From NCBI RefSeq assembly GCF_000423365.1, contig NZ_AUHV01000005.1, positions 459,702-523,701 of the forward strand: 64,000 nucleotides of DNA, written 5' to 3'. Source of the stretch: Maritalea myrionectae DSM 19524 (lineage in GTDB: Bacteria; Pseudomonadota; Alphaproteobacteria; Rhizobiales; Devosiaceae). The translations under genes and the position numbers were made by a program. This document shows positions 54,115 through 64,000 of this stretch, piece after piece (position 1 is the first letter of the stretch; every line of letters begins with the position of its first letter). A model generated the notes under the pieces. The model was given only the letters and a program-made list of their open reading frames with translations. It did not search any database and was not told the DNA's origin.

Positions 54115-56298
54115 GTGAGCCAACAAATTGCATCTGATATTGTGGCGGTAATGGTGAGTGTGGCCGTTGATGGGCCATACTCCTATCGTGTTCCGCATGA
54201 CATGCAGGTGGAACGTGGTTCCGTTGTGCAAGTGCCGCTGGGGCCACGCAAAGTGATGGGCGTGGTGTGGGGTGAACCGAAGGACAAGGTGGCGCATAAT
54301 CGGCTGCGCGATATTGAAACCTTGTATGACACGCCGCCCTTAACCGAGGAACTGATGCGGTTGGTGGATTGGGTGGCCAAATATACATTGGCTCAGCCGG
54401 GCATGGTGTTGCGCGGTGTGCTGCGGTCGCCCGAAGCGTTCGAGCCCGACAAGCCGGTGACCGTTTATCAGCTTACCGATGCGCGCCCTGAGCGCATGAC
54501 CTCGGCCCGTCAGCGGGTAATCGAAACAATGGAAGATGGCTTCTCGTGGGGCAAGACCGCACTTGTAGGGGCGAGCGGTGTTTCGCCGTCCGTGATTGAG
54601 GGGTTGGTGAAGCAAGGGGTGCTTGAACAGCATTTTGTGCCACCACCGCCGATTGTTTCACCGCCAGATGCGGACCACAATCCGTTGGATCTAAATGACG
54701 AGCAGCGTGCGGCTGTTGATGCCATTACTGGTAACGGCTTTCACGAATTTGGCGTGTCGCTATTGGATGGGGTGACGGGCTCAGGGAAAACTGAAGTATT
54801 TTTCGAAGCGGTGGCCGCGTGTTTAAAGGCAGGGCGGCAGGCGGTGATTTTGCTGCCGGAGATTGCCCTCACACACACATTTTTGGATCGGTTTGAGCAG
54901 CGCTTTGGCGCAAGGCCCGGCGAGTGGCATTCGGATATGACCCCTGTACAGCGGGCCCGCATGTGGCGCGCAGTGGCACGGGGCAAGGTTCAAGCTGTTG
55001 TCGGTGCCCGCTCGGCATTGTTCTTGCCGTTCCCGGATTTGGGCTTGATCGTGATTGATGAAGAACATGATGGGGCGTTTAAGCAGTCTGACCGCGTGAA
55101 CTATCATGCGCGGGACATGGCTGTGGTGCGGGCAAATCTGACCAAAGGGCATGTGATTCTGTCCTCCGCCACCCCGTCGGTGGAAAGCCGCAATAATGCT
55201 GATCAGGGGCGCTACCAGCATGTGAAAATGCTGGGCCGGTTTGCCGAGGCGACGATGCCGGACATTACCGCGATTGATATGCGCGAGGACGGGCCAGAAA
55301 AGGGCGAATGGATCGCCCCCAAGTTGGCGCGCGAGATTTTTTCAGTTCTGGATCGTGGCGAGCAGGCCCTGCTGTTTCTCAATCGGCGGGGCTATGCGCC
55401 GCTCACCCTTTGTCGGTCCTGCGGCCATCAATATCAATGTCCGGACTGTTCGGCCTGGTTGGTGGAGCATCGGTTCCGGGGCGTTTTGACGTGCCATCAT
55501 TGTGGCCACGAAATTGGGGTGCCGAAGGAATGTCACAAATGTGGGGCTGACGATTCGCTGGTGCCGATTGGGCCGGGCATTGAACGCATTGCCGAAGAAG
55601 CGGCCAAGCGTTTCCCGGACGCGCGGCGGGTGATCCTTTCTTCCGACATGGGGACCATGGCGCAAACCAAGGCGCGATTCGAGGAAATTGCCCGGGGTGA
55701 CTACGATTTGATCATCGGCACGCAATTGGTGGCTAAAGGGCACCATTTTCCCAAGCTGAATTTGGTGGGTGTGCTCGATGCGGATTTGGGCCTGGCCCAT
55801 GGCGACCCCCGCGCCGCGGAGAAAACCTTTCAGCTTTTGACCCAGGTCACAGGACGTGCCGGGCGGACAGGCAAGTCAGGGCGTGCCTTTTTGCAAACCT
55901 ATGTGCCTGAACATGCGGTGATGCAGGCGCTGGTGCGCGGCGATCGTGAGGCGTTTTATGCGCACGAGATTAAAGCGCGGAGCACGGTGGGCCTGCCGCC
56001 CTTTGGGCGATTGGCGGCATTGATCATCTCGGCGACAGAGCATGATGTGGCTTTTGGCTTTGCCCGGCATTTGGCCATGGTGGCCCCGAAAGCGCCGGAC
56101 GAGGCAAAGCTGAGACTTTTTGGTCCGGCAGATGCGCCCGTATCGATGGTGCGGGGGCGGCATCGGGTGCGGTTGCTGGTGCAAAGCGACAAGCAATTTG
56201 ATTTGTCGGGCTATGTGCGATTTTGGTTGGCAGAAGGGCCTAAACCCACCGGAAATTTACGGGTTCAAGTCGATATTGACCCGATGAGCTTTTATTAG
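54115..56298 (+). CDS. priA: Primosomal protein N', replication restart helicase PriA
   Basis: A 3'-5' superfamily 2 helicase that reloads the replisome at stalled forks. Its 727 residues show the N-terminal DNA 3'-end-binding domain (VAVDGPYSYRVPHDMQVERG), Walker A LLDGVTGSGKTEVFFEA, the motif II DEEHDGAF, and eight zinc-binding cysteines between about 430 and 480 (CRSCGHQYQCPDCS, CHHCGHE, CHKCGAD). The helicase C-terminal motifs include QLVAKGHHFPKLNLVGVLDAD. The start GTG 54115 has TTGGAGC about 5 nt upstream. It stands alone, with the F1 ATPase operon 294 nt downstream. Confidence 0.97.
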   Translation: MSQQIASDIVAVMVSVAVDGPYSYRVPHDMQVERGSVVQVPLGPRKVMGVVWGEPKDKVAHNRLRDIETLYDTPPLTEELMRLVDWVAKYTLAQPGMVLRGVLRSPEAFEPDKPVTVYQLTDARPERMTSARQRVIETMEDGFSWGKTALVGASGVSPSVIEGLVKQGVLEQHFVPPPPIVSPPDADHNPLDLNDEQRAAVDAITGNGFHEFGVSLLDGVTGSGKTEVFFEAVAACLKAGRQAVILLPEIALTHTFLDRFEQRFGARPGEWHSDMTPVQRARMWRAVARGKVQAVVGARSALFLPFPDLGLIVIDEEHDGAFKQSDRVNYHARDMAVVRANLTKGHVILSSATPSVESRNNADQGRYQHVKMLGRFAEATMPDITAIDMREDGPEKGEWIAPKLAREIFSVLDRGEQALLFLNRRGYAPLTLCRSCGHQYQCPDCSAWLVEHRFRGVLTCHHCGHEIGVPKECHKCGADDSLVPIGPGIERIAEEAAKRFPDARRVILSSDMGTMAQTKARFEEIARGDYDLIIGTQLVAKGHHFPKLNLVGVLDADLGLAHGDPRAAEKTFQLLTQVTGRAGRTGKSGRAFLQTYVPEHAVMQALVRGDREAFYAHEIKARSTVGLPPFGRLAALIISATEHDVAFGFARHLAMVAPKAPDEAKLRLFGPADAPVSMVRGRHRVRLLVQSDKQFDLSGYVRFWLAEGPKPTGNLRVQVDIDPMSFY

Positions 56299-56472
56299 CG
56301 GACAAGGGTGTGGAAGGGTGGTATTGTCGGGCAAATTGACCCTGAAGTGCGACAATTTGTCAATCTTTTCAGATTCCATGTGTGAATCTGACGATTCCGC
56401 CCAAAGTAGGGCATGAAAATGGCCCCGGCATATTGCGCACCCGAAAGCCATGTGATAGACGGTGCGCGACAT

Positions 56473-56502
56473 TTGAGGGGGATCGACAGGTCCAACTATA
56501 AA
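56473..56502 (+). promoter_or_regulatory. Candidate promoter of the F1 ATP synthase operon
   Basis: TTGAGG (56473-56478), an 18-nt spacer, and TATAAA (56497-56502, five of six consensus). This would give a leader of about 85 nt before atpH. The rest of the 294-bp interval between priA and atpH shows no gene. Confidence 0.5.
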
Positions 56503-56592
56503 CACCACTGAATTTTGTCTCGCGTTTGAAAGTTATTCTAGCTTTACAATCCGGGTTTGAGCAAAGTTCAGCAAGATTGGGGAATAGAGGCG

Positions 56593-57153
56593 TTGAGCGC
56601 ACAAAACTCAGTTCTAACTCAGATCGCACGGCCATATGCGTCAGCACTTTTTGACCTTGCGCGTGACGCGAAAGACGTCGCCGGTGTTGAAAAGGGGCTC
56701 GATGGCCTATCCAAAATGATTAATGAAAGCGCAGAATTTGCTGACTTTTTGAAAAGCCCTGTCATCAGCGGCGATGAAAAAGAGCAAGTTGTTGCTGCGC
56801 TTTTGGCTAAGGCCAAGGCCAAAGGTCTTGTGGCCAATTTTGTTTCATTGGTGGCCAAAAACGGACGCTTGTTCGCTTTGCCTGCCATGATCAACCAGTT
56901 CAAAGCGCTTGCTGCTGAAGATCGGGGTGAAGTTCACGCCGAAGTTACTTCTGCTCAACCGCTTTCGAAAGCACACCAGGACAGCCTTGCTGCTGCTCTG
57001 AAAAAGAAAATTGGCAAGGATGTCACGCTTGAGCAACATGTGGATGCCGATCTGATTGGGGGCTTGATCGTTAAGGTCGGTTCGCAAATGATCGATTCCT
57101 CGCTTAAGACGAAATTGACTGCCATGAAGATCGCCATGAAAGAGGTCGGCTAA
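56593..57153 (+). CDS. atpH: ATP synthase F1 subunit delta
   Basis: The stator subunit at the top of F1 that links it to the b subunits. Its 186 residues, the usual family length, follow from TTG 56593 ([24 protein letters not shown]). The conserved N-terminal [11 protein letters not shown] motif and the C-terminal [23 protein letters not shown] are clear. The open frame also allows TTG 56557, but AGAGG (56586-56590) sits near 56593. The stop shares a base with the atpA ATG (TAATG). First gene of atpHAGDC. Confidence 0.95.
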   Translation: MSAQNSVLTQIARPYASALFDLARDAKDVAGVEKGLDGLSKMINESAEFADFLKSPVISGDEKEQVVAALLAKAKAKGLVANFVSLVAKNGRLFALPAMINQFKALAAEDRGEVHAEVTSAQPLSKAHQDSLAAALKKKIGKDVTLEQHVDADLIGGLIVKVGSQMIDSSLKTKLTAMKIAMKEVG

Positions 57154-58685
57154 TGGACATTAAAGCTGCGGAAATTTCCGCCATCCTAAAAGACCAGATC
57201 AAGGACTTTGGGAAAGAGGCGCAAGTCTCAGAAGTTGGGCAAGTATTGTCAGTAGGTGACGGTATTGCTCGTGTATATGGGCTTGATAATGTGCAAGCTG
57301 GTGAACTTGTTGAGTTCCCAGGTGGCATTAAGGGTATGGCTCTTAACCTTGAAGCCGACAATGTCGGTGTTGTTATCTTTGGCTCTGACCGGGGCATTAA
57401 AGAAGGTGACACGGTTAAGCGTACCGGCGCGATTGTTGACGTGCCTGTCGGTAAAGAGTTGTTGGGTCGTGTTGTTGACGGCTTGGGCAACCCAATCGAT
57501 GGTAAAGGTCCAATCAAATCATCAGCCCGTGCTTTGGCTGACGTGAAGGCCCCTGGTATTTTGCCACGTAAGTCTGTGCATGAGCCGATGTCTACTGGTC
57601 TTAAATCAGTTGATGCGATGATCCCGATTGGTCGTGGTCAGCGCGAATTGATCATTGGTGACCGTCAGACTGGTAAAACAGCGATCATCTTGGACACATT
57701 CCTTAACCAAAAACCTGCGCACGATGCGGGCAATGAGGATGACAAGCTTTACTGTATCTATGTTGCGATTGGCCAGAAGCGGTCAACTGTGGCGCAGTTT
57801 GTGAAGACATTGGAAGATGCAGGCGCAATGGAATATTCTATTGTTGTTGCCGCTACAGCGTCTGACCCTGCACCTATGCAGTTCCTGGCACCATTTACAG
57901 CATGTGCCATGGGCGAATATTTCCGCGATAACGGCATGCACGCCGTGATCGGGTATGACGATTTGTCAAAGCAAGCTGTGGCTTATCGTCAGATGTCACT
58001 TCTTCTTCGTCGTCCACCAGGCCGTGAAGCTTATCCTGGTGACGTGTTCTATCTTCACTCACGTCTTTTGGAACGTGCTGCGAAATTGAACGAAGATCAT
58101 GGTTCAGGCTCATTGACCGCTTTGCCGATCATTGAGACACAAGCGAACGACGTTTCTGCTTATATTCCAACAAACGTGATTTCGATTACAGATGGTCAGA
58201 TCTTCTTGGAAACTGACTTGTTCTTCCAAGGTATCCGTCCTGCGGTGAACGTTGGTTTGTCTGTGTCACGTGTGGGTTCATCAGCGCAGATTAAAGCGAT
58301 GAAGCAGGTTGCCGGCTCTATTAAGGGTGAATTGGCGCAGTACCGCGAAATGGCGGCCTTTGCGCAGTTCGGTTCTGACCTTGATGCGGCGACACAGCAA
58401 TTGCTGAACCGCGGTGCCCGTCTTGTTGAGTTGCTCAAGCAGCCTCAATTCTCACCTTTGAAAACCGAAGAACAGGTTGCGGTGATTTTTGCTGGTGTGA
58501 ACGGCTATATCGACAAAGTCGAAGTTCGCGATGTTCAAAAGTTCGAAGCTGGTTTGCTTTCAGCCCTGCGCTCTAAGCACGAAGATCTTTTGACCACAAT
58601 TGCAAAAGAAAAAGCCCTTTCAGATGATCTGAAGGCCAAGCTCGACGCCGCGATTGGCGATTACGCCAAGACATTCGCTGCATAA
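57153..58685 (+). CDS. atpA: ATP synthase F1 subunit alpha
   Basis: The non-catalytic nucleotide-binding subunit of F1. Its 510 residues have the N-terminal barrel ([25 protein letters not shown]), the P-loop [17 protein letters not shown], the arginine-finger region in [37 protein letters not shown] and the C-terminal helical part [17 protein letters not shown]. Third-position T is used often, the profile of a highly expressed gene. 31 nt precede atpG. Confidence 0.98.
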   Translation: MDIKAAEISAILKDQIKDFGKEAQVSEVGQVLSVGDGIARVYGLDNVQAGELVEFPGGIKGMALNLEADNVGVVIFGSDRGIKEGDTVKRTGAIVDVPVGKELLGRVVDGLGNPIDGKGPIKSSARALADVKAPGILPRKSVHEPMSTGLKSVDAMIPIGRGQRELIIGDRQTGKTAIILDTFLNQKPAHDAGNEDDKLYCIYVAIGQKRSTVAQFVKTLEDAGAMEYSIVVAATASDPAPMQFLAPFTACAMGEYFRDNGMHAVIGYDDLSKQAVAYRQMSLLLRRPPGREAYPGDVFYLHSRLLERAAKLNEDHGSGSLTALPIIETQANDVSAYIPTNVISITDGQIFLETDLFFQGIRPAVNVGLSVSRVGSSAQIKAMKQVAGSIKGELAQYREMAAFAQFGSDLDAATQQLLNRGARLVELLKQPQFSPLKTEEQVAVIFAGVNGYIDKVEVRDVQKFEAGLLSALRSKHEDLLTTIAKEKALSDDLKAKLDAAIGDYAKTFAA

Positions 58686-58716
58686 CTGAGTGGTTTAACT
58701 AAGGAGCTGAGGTGCT

Positions 58717-59598
58717 ATGCCCTCATTGAAGGACCTTAAAAACCGGATCTCTTCGGTCAAGTCGACCCAGAAGATCACCAAAGCCATGCAGATGGTGGCA
58801 GCGGCAAAGTTGCGTCGTGCGCAAGAGAACGCAGAAAATGCACGGCCTTACGCCGAACGCATGAACAATGTGCTCTCTTCGCTGGCCACAGCCTATAAGG
58901 GGCGTGAAGGCGCCCCTAAACTGCTGGGTGGCAATGGCAAAGACCAAACGCACCTGCTTGTTGTTGCAACAGCTGAGCGTGGCCTTTGTGGTGGCTTCAA
59001 CTCCAATATTGCGAAATTGGCGCGTGATCATGCCAATAAGCTTTTGGCTGAAGGTAAAACGGTTAAAATTTTGTGCGTAGGCAAGAAGGGGCACGACGTG
59101 TTGAAGCGTTTGTTCCCGGATCAAATTCTTGATTTGATTACCCTGCGCGAAGTTAAGCAAGTTGGTTACACAAACGCCCAAGAGATTGGCGAGCGTGTGC
59201 TCAATATGTTTGAAAATGACGAATTTGACGTTGCAACCTTGTTCTATTCGAAATTCCAGTCTGTGATCGCTCAGGTGCCAACGGCGCACCAACTGATCCC
59301 TGCTGTGTTTGATGAGACAGAGGAAGACGCCGGCGCAGATTCAGCCAACTATGAATATGAGCCGAGCGAAGAAGCGATTCTTGAGGACTTGCTTCCCCGC
59401 AATATCTCTGTGCAGATTTTCCATGCTTTGCTGGAAAATGGTGCCGGTGAAATGGGCGCGAAAATGACCGCAATGGACAACGCGACCCGTAATGCTGGTG
59501 ATATGATCAAGAAATTGAACATCAGCTACAACCGTCAGCGCCAAGCGCAGATTACAAAAGAATTGATTGAAATTATCTCAGGCGCGGAAGCGCTCTAA
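58717..59598 (+). CDS. atpG: ATP synthase F1 subunit gamma
   Basis: The rotating shaft of F1. Its 293 residues start with [20 protein letters not shown], then [25 protein letters not shown], the family coiled coil. [17 protein letters not shown] is the conserved centre, and the C-terminal coil ends SAEM-like in [22 protein letters not shown] with [35 protein letters not shown] lies upstream of ATG 58717. 18 nt precede atpD. Confidence 0.98.
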   Translation: MPSLKDLKNRISSVKSTQKITKAMQMVAAAKLRRAQENAENARPYAERMNNVLSSLATAYKGREGAPKLLGGNGKDQTHLLVVATAERGLCGGFNSNIAKLARDHANKLLAEGKTVKILCVGKKGHDVLKRLFPDQILDLITLREVKQVGYTNAQEIGERVLNMFENDEFDVATLFYSKFQSVIAQVPTAHQLIPAVFDETEEDAGADSANYEYEPSEEAILEDLLPRNISVQIFHALLENGAGEMGAKMTAMDNATRNAGDMIKKLNISYNRQRQAQITKELIEIISGAEAL

Positions 59599-61047
<1,449 letters not shown>

Positions 61048-61062
61048 GGATAAGAGGTAAGT

Positions 61063-61482
61063 ATGGCCGAAGGCATTAAAATCGAAGTGGTTTCACCAGA
61101 GAGCTTGGTGCTGAGCGACGATGTGGCTTCGGTCACAGTGCCCGGTACTGATGGTTATTTCACCGTCATGGGTGACCATGCTGCGATGATGACCACATTG
61201 AAAGCTGGTTTTGTGACCGTGACTTCTGAAGGCGGCGATGTGCGGTCATTCTTTGTCCGCGGTGGCTTTGCCGATGTGTCCAATGCGGGCCTCACTATTT
61301 TGGCTGAAGAAGCAAAAACTGGTGCCGACTTTGATCGGTCAGAAGTTGACGCAGCGATTGTGAGTGCTCAGGACGCTCTGGCCAAAGCTTCAGACGACCA
61401 CGCTAAGCAGGAAGCGCAAAACAATCTTGATGGTTGGAAGAACCTGCTGCTTGAAGTGGATGCGGGTGGCATGGTCCACTAG
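61063..61482 (+). CDS. atpC: ATP synthase F1 subunit epsilon
   Basis: The regulatory subunit that binds gamma and limits ATP hydrolysis. Its 139 residues have the N-terminal beta sandwich (KIEVVSPESLVLSDDVASVTVPGTDGYFTVMGDHAAMMTTLKAG) followed by a two-helix tail beginning about residue 85 (EAKTGADFDRSEVDAAIVSAQ), a little shorter in charge than the E. coli protein but complete. It ends the atpHAGDC operon; F0 genes are not in the window, as expected for alphaproteobacteria. Confidence 0.96.
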   Translation: MAEGIKIEVVSPESLVLSDDVASVTVPGTDGYFTVMGDHAAMMTTLKAGFVTVTSEGGDVRSFFVRGGFADVSNAGLTILAEEAKTGADFDRSEVDAAIVSAQDALAKASDDHAKQEAQNNLDGWKNLLLEVDAGGMVH

Positions 61483-61512
61483 CTGACCACACTTCCTTAT
61501 CGAACATTATTC

Positions 61513-61541
61513 AGGGCTCGCATTTATGCGGGCCCTTTTTT
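61513..61541 (+). terminator. Intrinsic terminator after atpC
   Basis: AGGGCTCGCAT (61513-61523) pairs with ATGCGGGCCCT (61526-61536, one G-U pair), followed by a T run to 61541. It closes the F1 operon. Confidence 0.88.
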
Positions 61542-61623
61542 GTCGCGGTTTGTGTTGTGTTGGTAACCCTGAATTAACCTACCGCGATCAACATAGTCAC
61601 ATTATAGATTTGCACATTTTTGA

Positions 61624-61672
61624 GGCGATATTCGCAGTTCCCACAGGGGTCGTGAATGTCGCCTTATTTTTT
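61624..61672 (+). promoter_or_regulatory. Terminator-like hairpin in the leader of the second chemoreceptor gene
   Basis: The arms 61624-61635 (GGCGATATTCGC) and 61652-61663 (GTGAATGTCGCC) pair over 12 positions with two G-U pairs, with an inner CCC/GGG pair, then TTATTTTTT. It lies 23 nt before the receptor ATG, well after the atpC terminator, so it may attenuate the receptor transcript or end a short RNA. Confidence 0.55.
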
Positions 61673-61694
61673 GGCAAAAACAGATGGAGTCGAC

Positions 61695-64000
61695 ATGAAA
61701 CTGCTGAAGCAAATGAAAATTGTACAAAAAATACCAGCTTTGGCGATTGCGAGTGCGGTTGCGGTGGGTCTTGCCCTTGGAGCTGTGAGTATCTTGGTCG
61801 GCTCCCAAGTGATTACTGGTATTGAGGAAGAAAAACTCATTGCCAGTGCCGAAGGGCGCAAGCATGAATTGGAAGAATATCTCCACGAGATTCAAGCCGA
61901 CCTCGGCCTCACTGCGGTGCACCCATTTACAGTTGATGCCGTCAAACAATTTGATAGCGCTTATAAAGAACTCGGCGCCGCAGCCACCAAAACATTGCAA
62001 ACGGACTATATTGAGAAAAACCCTAACCCAGCCGGGCAAAAGCATTTGCTTGATGCCGCGAGCGGGGACAACACATACAATGCTGCCCACGCGGTTTTTC
62101 ACCCTCTATTCCGGGCGCAACTTGATGCCCGCGGCTATTACGACATCTTCCTGTTCAATGAAAATGGCGATTTGATTTATACGGTCTTTAAGGAATTGGA
62201 TTATGCCACCAATTTCAAAGCAGGTGGTGGTGAATGGGCCGACACTGATCTGGGCAATGCGTTTCGCGCAGGTATCGCCCTCAATGCTGGCGAAACACAG
62301 TTCTTTGATTTCCAACCCTATGCGCCAAGTGCTGATGCCCCGGCGGCATTTATTTCTCAACCTGTGTTTGAGGGAAATAAAAGAATCGGCGTTGTCGCTT
62401 TTCAAATGCCCATCGATCGCATCAATTCAGTGATGAACGGCAAAGCGGGCCTTGGTGAGACCGGCGAGACAATCTTGATCGGGGAAGATCGCTTGTTGCG
62501 CAATGATTCAAGCCACACTGAAGCCAATGACATCCTCAGTGCCGCCTATGAAAGTCCTGCTTTGACCAAGGTGTTTGATGGGCTAGAGACTTCTGGCATT
62601 GAGCGAACATATCGCGACATGACCTCCTTGTTTGCGGCTACGCCGGTCGAATTTGGCGGCAAGAGCTTTGCGGTGGTTGCGCTGCAAGATCGGGACGAGG
62701 CTTTGGCTGCGATCGGTTTCCTCACGAAAATCATGGCTGGTGTGGGCCTTTTGGTGGCCGCTTTGGTCGCCGTTGCTGCGTGGGCCTTTTCTCGCACGAT
62801 CACAAGTCCGATGGCCAATATCTCTGCCACAATGGGCCGGATATCTGCGAATGAACTTGATCTGGTTGTTAAGGATACCGACCGTGCTGACGAAGTGGGC
62901 GAGATGGCCCGTGCCGTGGAGATCTTCCGCGATAATGCGGAAAAGATTGCGGCGCTTGACGCTGAAGAGCGGGCGCGAGCTGAAGGCTTGGCTGCACGCA
63001 ACAAGGCCATGCAAGAGTTGCAAATGTCGTTGGGCCAAGTCGTCGGTGCGGCTGCTGAGGGCGATTTTACGCAGCGGATTGATCTCCAAATGGATGATGA
63101 TGCGCTGCAGCAAATCGTGCTGAACGTAAATGGCCTGGTTTCAAACGTAGATCGCGGCCTCAAAGAGACGGGCGAAGTGATGGCTGCCCTGGCGAACACC
63201 AATTTGACGGTGCGGATGGAAGGCGATTATCAAGGTGCCTTCTTGCAGTTGAAAAATGACACCAACCGGGTGGGTGATCGGTTGACCGAAGTGGTCAAGC
63301 AATTGCGCACAACCTCGCGGGCGCTGAAAACAGCCACAGGCGAGATCCTTTCTGGTGCCAATGATCTTTCAGACCGGACCACACGTCAGGCCGCAACGAT
63401 TGAAGAAACCTCGGCTGCAATGGAACAGCTGGCCACTACAGTTTTGGAAAACGCCAAAGAAGCTGAAGAAGCCTCCGGTATTGCCGATCGTGTGCGCACG
63501 ACAGCAGAAGAAGGCGGCGATGTTATGCGCCAGGCCAATGAGGCCATGGAGCGGATTACCAGTTCGTCGAACAAGATCTCCAATATTATCGGCATGATCG
63601 ACGACATTGCCTTCCAAACCAATCTGTTGGCCTTGAACGCTTCGGTTGAAGCTGCACGGGCTGGTGAAGCGGGTAAAGGCTTTGCGGTTGTGGCGGTTGA
63701 AGTGCGGCGCTTGGCCCAATCGGCGGCAGAAGCTTCAAATGAAGTGAAAGCCTTGATTGAACAATCGGTCACTGAAGTTGATGGTGGGTCCAAGCTTGTG
63801 GCGCAAGCTGCCAAGAGCCTTGAGGCAATGTTGGAGGCTGCGCGCTCCAACAACACCATTATGGTGTCGATTGCGGATAAGAGTAAGTCTCAGGCCTCTT
63901 CAATTGAGCAGATTAACCAAGCGGTTCGCGACATGGATGAGACCACCCAGCACAATGCGGCTTTGGTGGAAGAAACCAATGCGGCGATTGAGCAAACCGA
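61695..64000 (+). CDS. Methyl-accepting chemotaxis protein with periplasmic sensor domain, 3' end missing
   Basis: A chemoreceptor open to the window end (768 codons). A membrane helix lies at about residues 14-37. A periplasmic part of about 300 residues has Cache-type features ([43 protein letters not shown]), and a second helix spans about 345-365. A HAMP domain ([22 protein letters not shown]) and two more HAMP-like units ([18 protein letters not shown] and [16 protein letters not shown]) follow. The signalling hairpin with [19 protein letters not shown] is closely similar to that of the transducer at 2850. GGAG lies 5 nt before ATG 61695. The ligand is unknown. By comparison with the first receptor, about 30 residues are missing. 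Confidence 0.94.
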   Translation, partial: MKLLKQMKIVQKIPALAIASAVAVGLALGAVSILVGSQVITGIEEEKLIASAEGRKHELEEYLHEIQADLGLTAVHPFTVDAVKQFDSAYKELGAAATKTLQTDYIEKNPNPAGQKHLLDAASGDNTYNAAHAVFHPLFRAQLDARGYYDIFLFNENGDLIYTVFKELDYATNFKAGGGEWADTDLGNAFRAGIALNAGETQFFDFQPYAPSADAPAAFISQPVFEGNKRIGVVAFQMPIDRINSVMNGKAGLGETGETILIGEDRLLRNDSSHTEANDILSAAYESPALTKVFDGLETSGIERTYRDMTSLFAATPVEFGGKSFAVVALQDRDEALAAIGFLTKIMAGVGLLVAALVAVAAWAFSRTITSPMANISATMGRISANELDLVVKDTDRADEVGEMARAVEIFRDNAEKIAALDAEERARAEGLAARNKAMQELQMSLGQVVGAAAEGDFTQRIDLQMDDDALQQIVLNVNGLVSNVDRGLKETGEVMAALANTNLTVRMEGDYQGAFLQLKNDTNRVGDRLTEVVKQLRTTSRALKTATGEILSGANDLSDRTTRQAATIEETSAAMEQLATTVLENAKEAEEASGIADRVRTTAEEGGDVMRQANEAMERITSSSNKISNIIGMIDDIAFQTNLLALNASVEAARAGEAGKGFAVVAVEVRRLAQSAAEASNEVKALIEQSVTEVDGGSKLVAQAAKSLEAMLEAARSNNTIMVSIADKSKSQASSIEQINQAVRDMDETTQHNAALVEETNAAIEQT

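Overview
The window is chromosomal DNA of an alphaproteobacterium, most likely of the order Hyphomicrobiales (Rhizobiales). The evidence is gene order typical of that group: gpsA-YciI-EVE, htpX-rsmB-heparinase-purH, sdhCD-A...B, zapE-mdh-sucCDAB-lpdA, an F1-only atpHAGDC operon, a 1584-residue NAD-glutamate dehydrogenase and an Omp19-like AprI/Inh lipoprotein. The moderate GC content would fit a Devosiaceae-type marine lineage, but the genus cannot be fixed from the sequence alone. I see no rRNA, tRNA, CRISPR array, insertion sequence or prophage. Nearly all of it is densely packed housekeeping DNA.

Layout. 1-2060: 3' part of gpsA with YciI, EVE and DUF1761 genes. 2139-4495: an AT-rich leader and a two-gene signalling unit, a stand-alone Aer-like PAS protein overlapping a transducer that has no periplasmic sensor and several HAMP-like repeats. 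4494-6791: photolyase, a 58-residue SdhE-type/SDHAF4-like (DUF1674) gene on the minus strand, and 5-formyl-THF cyclo-ligase. 6930-12734: htpX, rsmB, heparinase-like and purH. 12843-20326: a secreted protein of unknown function, ppa, a UMF1-type MFS transporter and the giant GDH. 20549-29593: leuC, leuD and leuB, all on the plus strand but separated by two DUF998 genes, a membrane-bound ClpP-like protease with a membrane partner, deoD, RidA and two small membrane proteins. 29937-32492: asd, GNAT, carbonic anhydrase and DUF1737.

32524-49338 is the energy core. It holds the succinate dehydrogenase genes (with an AprI/Inh lipoprotein and a DUF3052 gene wedged between sdhA and sdhB), zapE, malate dehydrogenase, succinyl-CoA synthetase and the complete 2-oxoglutarate dehydrogenase complex. 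The SucB here carries two lipoyl domains. A 14-bp palindrome upstream of sdhC recurs with one mismatch just upstream of mdh and may be a shared TCA-cycle operator. 49394-53083 (minus strand) carries a methyltransferase, a TraB/GumN protein, an EamA transporter and xerC. 53264-56298 holds an orphan TenA/heme-oxygenase-fold-like gene and priA. 56593-61482 is the F1 ATP synthase operon. The window ends inside a second chemoreceptor (61695 onward) with a terminator-like hairpin in its leader.

The most interesting items are the split Aer-type receptor, the palindrome shared by sdhC and mdh, the two-lipoyl SucB, the ClpP-like protease with its membrane partner, the orphan TenA-like gene, and hairpins that overlap start regions (phrB, 27963, sucA, second chemoreceptor). 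None of these is proven to be a new system from sequence alone.
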